Source: Actinomycetales bacterium
GTDB taxonomy: Bacteria > Actinomycetota > Actinomycetes > Actinomycetales > JAHECE01
Assembly: GCA_024641895.1 (NCBI GenBank)
Contig: JAHECE010000088.1
Coordinates: forward strand, 1 to 10,476
Direction of reading: 5' to 3'
DNA: 10,476 bases
Positions within the stretch are counted from its first letter, which is position 1, and the number at the start of each line of letters is the position of its first letter. Both the position numbers and the translations under genes were made by a program. The notes beneath the pieces are model-generated. The model was not told the DNA's origin and searched no databases. It saw nothing but the letters and a program-made list of their open reading frames with translations. Of this stretch, positions 6,047 through 10,476 are shown one piece after another.

Positions 6047-6157
6047 CGGACCAGGTCTCTCGACACAGGTCCCTCGACACAGGCCCCTCGACACAGGCCT
6101 CTCGACACAGGCCCCTCGACACAGGTCCCTCGACACAGGTCCCTTGACTCAGGCCCC
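6047..6157. repeat. 14-bp tandem repeat (minisatellite)
   Basis: Six head-to-tail copies of CGACACAGGYCCCT occupy 6061-6144 (6061, 6075, 6089, 6103, 6117, 6131). A degenerate copy precedes them (6047-6060) and another follows (6145-6157). The copies differ mainly at T/C in position 10 and in one CTCT variant. The period is not a multiple of three and there are no unique spacers, so this is neither a coding repeat nor a CRISPR array. It fills most of the 148-base divergent intergenic region. Confidence 0.92.
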
Positions 6158-6170
6158 GCGGCGGGCAAAC

Positions 6171-7529
6171 GTGAGAAGCGTGGAAGCGGTCGGCGCCGAT
6201 CGCGGGCCTCTCGGCGGGCTCGCCGCCGCAGCGCACCTGATCCACGGCTCCCCCACCGACTATGACGCCCTGCTGGGACTGATCGGCGACCGACGGGTCG
6301 TGCTCATCGGCGAGGCCTCCCACGGCACCCACGACTTCTACGCAGAGCGCGCCCGGATCACGCGGCGGCTGATCGCTGAACGGGGCTTCACAGCGGTCGC
6401 GATCGAGGGTGACTGGCCCGACGCGACGAGGGTCGACCGATACGTCACCGGAGGTGCGCGGGACACCCGCGCACAGGACGCGCTCGCCGACTTCGCCCGG
6501 TTCCCGGCCTGGATGTGGCGCAACCGAGACGTGGTCGCGTTCGTCGACTGGCTGCGAGCCGAGAACGCGAACCGAGCGGACCCTGCGACGAAGGCCCGCT
6601 TCTTCGGACTCGACCTCTACAGCCTGCGCTCGTCGATGGAGGCCGTCGTCGCCTACCTCGACGGCGTCGACCCGCAGGCGGCACGGCGGGCGCGGGAGCG
6701 CTACGCGTGCTTCGACCACGTCGGCGCCGAGGGTCAGTCCTACGGCTATGCGCTCGCCCACGAGGGTGCGCTGCCCTGCGAGGGCGAGGTGGTCGCTCAG
6801 CTGGTGGAGCTGCGTCGGCGCGCAGGTGCCTACCTCAGCCGCGACGGCTGGTCCGCCCGCGACCAGCAGTTCGTCGCGGAGCAGAACGCCGTCGTCGTCC
6901 GGGACGCCGAGGAGTACTACCAGCAGATGTACCGCGGCGGGGAGTCGTCGTGGAACCTGCGCGACCGCCACATGGCGCGCACCCTCGGCGCCCTGCTCGA
7001 CCACCTGAGCCGCGTCGGCGCACGCCCGGCGAAGATCGTCGTCTGGGAGCACAACTCCCACGTCGGCGACGCTCGCGCCACCACAAAGGGCGTACGCGGG
7101 CAGATCACCGTCGGGCAGCTGGCCCGCGAAGCGCTCGGGGACGACGCCTTCCTGATCGGCATGACGACCTACGACGGCGAGGTCACAGCCGCCCCGGACT
7201 GGGGCCGGCCCGCGCACCGCTGGCGCGTGCGGCCCGCCCTGCCCGACAGCCACGAGGCGTTCCTGCACGACGTCGGCATGCCGCGGTTCTGGCTCGCCAC
7301 GTCGGAGCCCGCCGTGCGTGCCGCGCTGACGGGGCCCCGGCTGGAGCGGGCGATCGGGGTCGTGTACCGACCTCTCCACGAACGCCAGTCCCACTACTTC
7401 CTGTCGGACCTGGCCCGGCGCTTCGACGCCGTGCTCCACCTCGACCGCACCGAGGCCCTCGAGCCACTCGACAGATCTCCGCTCTGGGACGTGGGAGAGC
7501 CGCCCGAGACGTTCCCCAGCGGCTTCTGA
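6171..7529 (+). CDS. erythromycin esterase family protein
   Basis: A 452-residue protein of the erythromycin-esterase (EreA/EreB-like) superfamily, whose characterised members hydrolyse the macrolactone ring of macrolides. The signature residues are present: GEASHGTHDFY with H51, AIEGDWPDA with E79, and WEHNSHVGD with H294 and H297, plus the family's FPAWMWRN, FFGLDLYSLRSS and YRPLHERQSHYF blocks. Length is normal for the family. Many chromosomal members are not resistance enzymes, and the native substrate here is unknown. Two in-frame GTG codons, at 6171 and 6180, are possible starts; neither has an ideal ribosome binding site. The frame stays open upstream through the 14-bp repeat, but that part is repeat-encoded and not family-like. 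No signal peptide, so probably cytoplasmic. It is a single-gene unit, divergent from the oxidoreductase gene. Confidence 0.88.
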   Translation: MRSVEAVGADRGPLGGLAAAAHLIHGSPTDYDALLGLIGDRRVVLIGEASHGTHDFYAERARITRRLIAERGFTAVAIEGDWPDATRVDRYVTGGARDTRAQDALADFARFPAWMWRNRDVVAFVDWLRAENANRADPATKARFFGLDLYSLRSSMEAVVAYLDGVDPQAARRARERYACFDHVGAEGQSYGYALAHEGALPCEGEVVAQLVELRRRAGAYLSRDGWSARDQQFVAEQNAVVVRDAEEYYQQMYRGGESSWNLRDRHMARTLGALLDHLSRVGARPAKIVVWEHNSHVGDARATTKGVRGQITVGQLAREALGDDAFLIGMTTYDGEVTAAPDWGRPAHRWRVRPALPDSHEAFLHDVGMPRFWLATSEPAVRAALTGPRLERAIGVVYRPLHERQSHYFLSDLARRFDAVLHLDRTEALEPLDRSPLWDVGEPPETFPSGF

Positions 7530-7701
7530 CCAGGCGTCATCGCCCGTTCACCCACCGCTCGCCCGCCGAGCGCGTCCTTCGTCGGCCGTCACGAGCCAGG
7601 ACGCCACCTGCCGAAGGGGGTCGGCGGCGGGTCCGCCGAGGCACGGCTCGGCGTTGCGGGACCGTTGCGGGATCCGCGCGGTTACATGCGCTTCGAGATC
7701 C
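7530..7701. other. intergenic stretch after the esterase-family gene
   Basis: No gene is seen. An 11-bp tandem duplication, CGTTGCGGGA followed by C (7652-7662) or T (7663-7673), is the only notable element. No strong terminator was found directly after the esterase stop. Confidence 0.4.
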
Positions 7702-7730
7702 CTGACCGACGGCGCAACTCAGGGCAGGCT
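7702..7730 (+). promoter_or_regulatory. promoter of the 6C-like small RNA
   Basis: CTGACC (7702-7707) and CAGGCT (7725-7730) are 17 nt apart; each differs by one base from the actinobacterial-type TTGACC and TAGGCT. The predicted start at about 7736-7738 falls at the 5' arm of the C-loop hairpin. Confidence 0.5.
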
Positions 7731-7734
7731 ACTT

Positions 7735-7815
7735 CTTGTCAGACCGGCTACCCCCCCAAGCTTGTCTGGCAAGAGCGTTCCGCCCCCCGGCCACTCGTGG
7801 CCGGGGGGCGGCGCT
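7735..7815 (+). ncRNA. 6C-like small RNA
   Basis: The first hairpin pairs CTTGTCAGAC (7735-7744) with GTCTGGCAAG (7764-7773), with one G-U pair. An inner GGCT/AGCT stem closes a nine-base loop, ACCCCCCCA (7750-7758). A second hairpin (7781-7794 with 7797-7810) begins with a run of six C and is a perfect 14-bp stem, followed by a weak T cluster, so it may serve as terminator. A promoter-like pair sits at the right distance upstream. The actinobacterial 6C RNA is defined by hairpins with runs of at least six C; this element fits the first hairpin well, while the second has its C run in the stem. It lies next to the eroded glycosyltransferase gene. A generic transcript is likely; identity as 6C is probable but unproven. 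Confidence 0.5.
7781..7810. terminator. 14-bp GC-rich terminator hairpin
   Basis: A perfect inverted repeat with two central bases (TC), followed on the plus strand by GCGCTGTTTCC. It would end the small RNA on the plus strand and lies 22 bases past the stop of the minus-strand glycosyltransferase remnant, so it could act in both directions. Confidence 0.7.
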
Positions 7816-7832
7816 GTTTCCGGGACCGGTCG

Positions 7833-8003
7833 CTAACCGGCCCGTGCCGCTGCCGGCCTACCGCGCCGCGCGATCACCCGCCGGTAGAGGTCCACGTAGT
7901 CGGCGACCATCCGCTCCGAGGAGAAGCGCCGCTCTGCGTCACCGCGGCACACCGCGCGATCGATCTGCCAGACCTCTTGCAGGGCCCGCGCCGCGGCCGG
8001 GTT
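7833..8003 (-). pseudogene. glycosyltransferase family 4, C-terminal remnant
   Basis: Read on the minus strand, 56 codons ending at TAG (plus 7833-7835) encode NPAAARALQEVWQIDRAVCR, then GDAERRFSSERMV and ADYVDLYRRVIARRGR. This matches the last helices of GT4-type glycosyltransferases, where a DR..CR, RFS..RMV..Y..LY pattern is usual. Nothing resembling the rest of the enzyme (nucleotide-sugar site with the E..G.P..E region) is found in any frame to the right. The similarity stops near 8000, exactly where a plus-strand remnant begins. There is no start codon context. I read it as the 3' end of a gene whose first 300 or more codons were deleted. Confidence 0.65.
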
Positions 8004-8323
8004 CCTCTGCGGCTTCGACCGCCGGGACTTCGCGCGGCCGGTGCCGTACCCGACGGCATGCTCCCCGCAGGCCTGGGCCGCGGCGTCGCCCGCTGCTGAT
8101 GCTCAGGACCCTGCTGCGGCTGGACCCCGACATCCCCTCCGGCCGCTCGTGGTTCGCGCCAGCCGTACCGGGCCGGCTCCAGCCCCTGACGGTGGAAGGC
8201 CTCTACCTCGCAGGCAGGGAGGTCTCGGTCCAGGTCACGGCGTCGACTGCCCGGATCGACGGCGTACCCGACGGGGTGGAGCGCATCGACGGGCCGCGAC
8301 CCAGCGCTTTCGACGTCCCGTGA
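7996..8323 (+). pseudogene. glycogen-debranching-type glucosidase, C-terminal remnant with frameshift
   Basis: Plus-strand codons from about 7996 read AGFLCGFDRRDFARPVPYPT, then ACSPQAWAAASP. After a one-base shift in a CCC run at 8089-8091 they continue PLLMLRTLLRLDPDIPSGRS and on to TGA at 8321-8323. The blocks FCGF-like, PVPYPTACSPQAWAAA, LLRTLLRLDPD, and LEGLYLAG-like followed by a GLPDGVE-like end (here GVPDGVERI) are typical of the C-terminus of amylo-alpha-1,6-glucosidase/glycogen-debranching-type proteins. Only about 108 residues remain of a protein normally several hundred long. Removing one C restores the frame. The upstream part is missing and replaced by the opposite-strand glycosyltransferase remnant. 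It is therefore almost surely non-functional. Confidence 0.7.
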
Positions 8324-8333
8324 CACGTTCCCG

Positions 8334-8350
8334 CCCCGGCGCCGCCGGGG
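8334..8350 (+). terminator. short GC hairpin after the glucosidase remnant
   Basis: CCCCGGC (8334-8340) and GCCGGGG (8344-8350) form a 7-bp stem with loop GCC, 10 bases after the remnant's stop. No T tract. Probably the original terminator of the lost gene, and it may now insulate acpS. Confidence 0.4.
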
Positions 8351-8492
8351 TGCCCACGCGGGCCGTGGAGGCGCCGCCTTCGACCGTCGGCCAGGACCGG
8401 CGCCCGACCGGGACCTAGGCCCATGGCGGCGCGCAGCCAGGTGTGGCCAGGCTGGTGATGTCACCGCCCGACAGGCACGGTGATCGCCGCCG

Positions 8493-8498
8493 AGGAGG
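8493..8498 (+). promoter_or_regulatory. ribosome binding site deciding the acpS start
   Basis: AGGAGG lies 8 nt before the ATG at 8507. The in-frame GTG at 8480 has no comparable site, so the ATG is preferred. Confidence 0.75.
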
Positions 8499-8506
8499 CG
8501 CCGGAG

Positions 8507-8932
8507 ATGACGACGTCGCGCACCCGGGCTCTCGAGCCCGCCGGCCTCCCTATCGACGCGCCGGTCCACATCGAGGTCGGGGTAGACGTCGTCGATGTGC
8601 CGCGCCTCGCCCGACTCGTCGCACGCCACGGAGCGCTCCTGACCGAACGCGTCTTCACGCCGGGCGAGCTGGCCGACTGCGGCGGGAAGCCCCAGCGGCT
8701 GGCCGCACGCCTGGCAGCCAAGGAGGCCGTGGCGAAGGCCCTCGGCACGGGGATCGGCCCGGTGGCGTGGCGCGACGTCGAGGTGGTCCTCGACGGCGCC
8801 GGGCGCCCGCAGCTCCGCCTCACCGGCAACGCTCGCACGCTGGCGGCAGACCTCGGCTTCACGCGCTGGTCGGTGAGCCTGACCCACGACGGCGCGACCG
8901 CCGTCGCGCTGGTTGCGGCGGTCGGCCCATGA
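8507..8932 (+). CDS. acpS: holo-[acyl-carrier-protein] synthase
   Basis: A 141-residue AcpS-type phosphopantetheinyl transferase, which moves 4'-phosphopantetheine from CoA to a serine of an acyl carrier protein. The two metal-binding signatures are present: GVDVVDVPRLARLV with D27, and RLAARLAAKEAVAKALG with E73, separated by ERVFTPGELADC. The C-terminus has the family's SVSLTHDGATAVALVAA. The length is slightly above the usual 120 or so because of a short N-terminal extension before HIEVGVD. The last codons overlap the next gene by ATGA (8929-8932), so the two are translationally coupled. No alr or nnr neighbour, common near housekeeping acpS in related bacteria, is in view; the enzyme could be the genome's main AcpS or one dedicated to a local acyl pathway. 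Confidence 0.93.
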   Translation: MTTSRTRALEPAGLPIDAPVHIEVGVDVVDVPRLARLVARHGALLTERVFTPGELADCGGKPQRLAARLAAKEAVAKALGTGIGPVAWRDVEVVLDGAGRPQLRLTGNARTLAADLGFTRWSVSLTHDGATAVALVAAVGP

Positions 8933-10476
8933 CGCACCCGACCATCCACAAGACGGCGACGGACCTGCGGGTGCCGCCCAACCTTCCCGCCGACGGCGCC
9001 GTGCGCCGCGAGTTCACCTGGGCGGCGGCGCGCGGCCGGCTGGACGGCCTGCCCGGCGGCGGCGGGCTCAACATCGCGCACGAGACGGTCGACCGGCACG
9101 CGACCGGAGCGCGCGCCGACCACGTCGCCATCCGCTGGCTCGGCAAGCACGGCGAGCGCGAGGACATCACCTACGCGGACCTGCGCCGCCGCACCAACAG
9201 GTTCGCCCACGTCCTGGAGCGGCTCGGGCTCCACCGCGGCGACGTCGTCTTCGCCCTGTCGGGCCGGGTGCCCGCTCTCTACATCGCGGCGCTGGGCACC
9301 CTCAAGGCCGGTTGCGTCCTTTCTCCCCTGTTCTCGGCGTTCGGACCGGAACCCGTGCGGCAGCGGATGGAGATCGGACAGGGCCGGCTCCTCGTGACGA
9401 ACAGTTCCGCGTACCGCCGCAAGGTCGCCGGTGTGCGCGACCAGCTGCCGACGCTGGAGCACGTGCTCCTGACCGACGTCACCGCCGCCGCGGACCTGCC
9501 CGCCGGCACCCTCTCGCTGGACGCGCTCCTCGACGACGCCGACGACGACTTCCGGATCCCGCCGACCGACCCGGAAGAGCCGGCGCTCCTGCACTTCACC
9601 AGTGGCACCACCGGGACCCCCAAGGGCGCGGTGCACGTCCACGAGGCGGTGGTGGCGCACCACGCGACGTCGCGGTTCGCCCTCGACCTGCACCCCGAGG
9701 ACGTCTTCTGGTGCACGGCGGACCCGGGATGGGTCACGGGGACCTCGTACGGCATCATCGCGCCGCTGACCCACGGGGTCACGAGCATCGTCGACGAAGC
9801 CGAGTTCGACGCCGAGCGCTGGTACTCGATCCTTCGCGACGAGCGGGTGAGCGTCTGGTACACCGCCCCGACGGCGATCCGCCGCCTCATGCGGCTGGAC
9901 ACCGGCGCGGACCGGTCGGCCGACCTGATCGCCCTGCGGTTCGTGGCGAGCGTCGGTGAACCGCTCAACCCCGAGGCCGTGGTGTGGGGTCGGCAGGCCC
10001 TCGGCCTGCCGATCCACGACAACTGGTGGCAGACGGAGACCGGCGGGATCATGATCGCCAACACGATCGCCGCGGACATCCGGCCCGGATCGATGGGCAG
10101 GCCCCTGCCCGGCGTCGAGGCTGCGATCCTCCGCCGCGGACCCCAGGGCGTGATCGGGGCCGGCGAAAGCGGGGCCGGCGTGATCGAGGCCGGCGTGATC
10201 GGGGCCGGTGGGGCCGCGGGAGACGGCGCCGTCGAGGTCGTCACCGAGCCCGACGTCGAGGGCGAGCTCGCGCTGCGCACCGGTTGGCCGTCGATGTTCC
10301 GCGGCTACCTGCACCAGGAGGAGCGCTACCGACGCTGCTTCGCCGGTGGCTGGTACCTCACCGGCGACCTCGCCTCGCGCGACGCCGACGGCTACTTCTG
10401 GTTCCTCGGCCGCGCCGACGACGTCATCAAGTCCTCCGGACACCTCATCGGCCCGTTCGAGGTCGAGAGCGCGCTC
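8929..10476 (+). CDS. acetyl-CoA synthetase-type acyl-CoA ligase (3' end outside window)
   Basis: An adenylate-forming ligase of the AcsA/acetate-CoA ligase group, activating a short carboxylate through an acyl-AMP to acyl-CoA. 516 codons are visible and the frame is open at the edge. Core motifs: TSGTTGTPKG (224-233), the P-loop-like A3 motif; NWWQTETGG (365-373), where the WWQTETGG tryptophan is associated with acetate-sized pockets; YLTGD (476-480), the ribose-binding aspartate; and GRADDVIKSSGHLIGPFEVE at the hinge before the C-terminal domain. The catalytic C-terminal lysine region lies beyond the window. ATG 8929 overlaps the acpS stop. Between PGVEAAIL and VEGELALRTGWPSMF there is an extra glycine/alanine-rich stretch containing four in-frame 5-residue repeats (407-426). 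Acetate is the likeliest substrate, but propionate or another short acid is possible. Confidence 0.9.
   Translation, partial: MTHPTIHKTATDLRVPPNLPADGAVRREFTWAAARGRLDGLPGGGGLNIAHETVDRHATGARADHVAIRWLGKHGEREDITYADLRRRTNRFAHVLERLGLHRGDVVFALSGRVPALYIAALGTLKAGCVLSPLFSAFGPEPVRQRMEIGQGRLLVTNSSAYRRKVAGVRDQLPTLEHVLLTDVTAAADLPAGTLSLDALLDDADDDFRIPPTDPEEPALLHFTSGTTGTPKGAVHVHEAVVAHHATSRFALDLHPEDVFWCTADPGWVTGTSYGIIAPLTHGVTSIVDEAEFDAERWYSILRDERVSVWYTAPTAIRRLMRLDTGADRSADLIALRFVASVGEPLNPEAVVWGRQALGLPIHDNWWQTETGGIMIANTIAADIRPGSMGRPLPGVEAAILRRGPQGVIGAGESGAGVIEAGVIGAGGAAGDGAVEVVTEPDVEGELALRTGWPSMFRGYLHQEERYRRCFAGGWYLTGDLASRDADGYFWFLGRADDVIKSSGHLIGPFEVESAL
10147..10206 (+). repeat. 15-bp tandem repeat within the ligase gene
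   Basis: Four 15-bp units based on GGCGTGATCGGGGCC start at 10147, 10162, 10177 and 10192 and encode GVIGA, GESGA, GVIEA and GVIGA in frame. A partial unit (GGTGGGGCC) follows. The first and fourth units are identical at the DNA level, consistent with recent slippage. Confidence 0.92.

Noticed and set aside
6047..6157. CRISPR array
   Set aside because: The units are 14 bp, directly abutting, with no unique spacers, and no cas genes are present.
5922..6170. Upstream extension of the esterase-family reading frame
   Set aside because: The extra residues are encoded by the 14-bp repeat and by the antisense of the oxidoreductase gene; they are not family-like, so a start at 6171 or 6180 is preferred.
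5568..7439. 623-codon minus-strand open frame
   Set aside because: Antisense to the esterase-family gene and overlapping the oxidoreductase in another frame; its middle is only the translated 14-bp repeat.
8454..8465. GGTGATGTCACC as a Crp-type operator upstream of acpS
   Set aside because: The arms are only 5 bases with a 2-base centre, whereas a Crp site has a 6-base spacer; too short to support.
8461..10443. 660-codon minus-strand open frame
   Set aside because: Antisense to acpS and the ligase gene; a Val/Asp/Arg/Gly-rich shadow of GC-biased codons with no motif.

Overview
The window looks like chromosomal DNA of a high-GC Actinomycetota. The evidence is the GC-rich third codon positions, GTG starts, TAnnnT-type -10 boxes, two apparently leaderless starts, a deazaflavin-type oxidoreductase, and a Gly-Cys-Val tRNA cluster. 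A Micrococcales-like host is my guess only. No phage, transposase, CRISPR array or toxin-antitoxin module was seen. The content is mostly housekeeping, with one eroded stretch and several repeat or structured-RNA elements.

Layout. (1) 1-744: the 3' part of an alpha/beta hydrolase gene that enters from the left. (2) 745-1795: about 1 kb with no convincing large gene. It holds a 17-bp palindrome, a strong hairpin with a C8 loop, and one possible 57-residue small protein. (3) 1796-4480: a tRNA/folate block. On the minus strand are pabB, pabC and then tRNA-Val(CAC) with its own terminator. Divergent from pabB, on the plus strand, are tRNA-Gly(GCC), tRNA-Cys(GCA) and tRNA-Val(GAC), with one promoter and a terminator. 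PabB makes 4-amino-4-deoxychorismate and PabC converts it to p-aminobenzoate for folate; no glutaminase partner (PabA) is in the window. (4) 4569-6022: two minus-strand genes, a lone PhnD-like substrate-binding protein and a small F420/deazaflavin-type oxidoreductase. (5) 6047-6157: a 14-bp tandem repeat (six full copies plus degenerate flanks) between the oxidoreductase gene and a divergent erythromycin-esterase-family gene (6171-7529). (6) 7702-7810: a likely small RNA with its own promoter, a C7-loop hairpin and a strong terminator-like hairpin, resembling the actinobacterial 6C RNA. (7) 7833-8323: two gene remnants back to back, the C-terminal end of a GT4-type glycosyltransferase (minus) and the C-terminal end of a glycogen-debranching-type glucosidase (plus, with an internal frameshift). 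They meet near 8000 and both lack their 5' parts. (8) 8507-10476: acpS overlapping an acetyl-CoA-synthetase-type ligase gene by ATGA; the ligase runs off the right edge and carries an in-frame pentapeptide repeat.

Most noteworthy: the eroded divergent gene pair with its clean junction, the 6C-like RNA beside it, the 14-bp minisatellite against a leaderless promoter, the 15-bp repeat inside the ligase, and the acpS/ligase coupling. I did not find an obviously new defence or mobile system.
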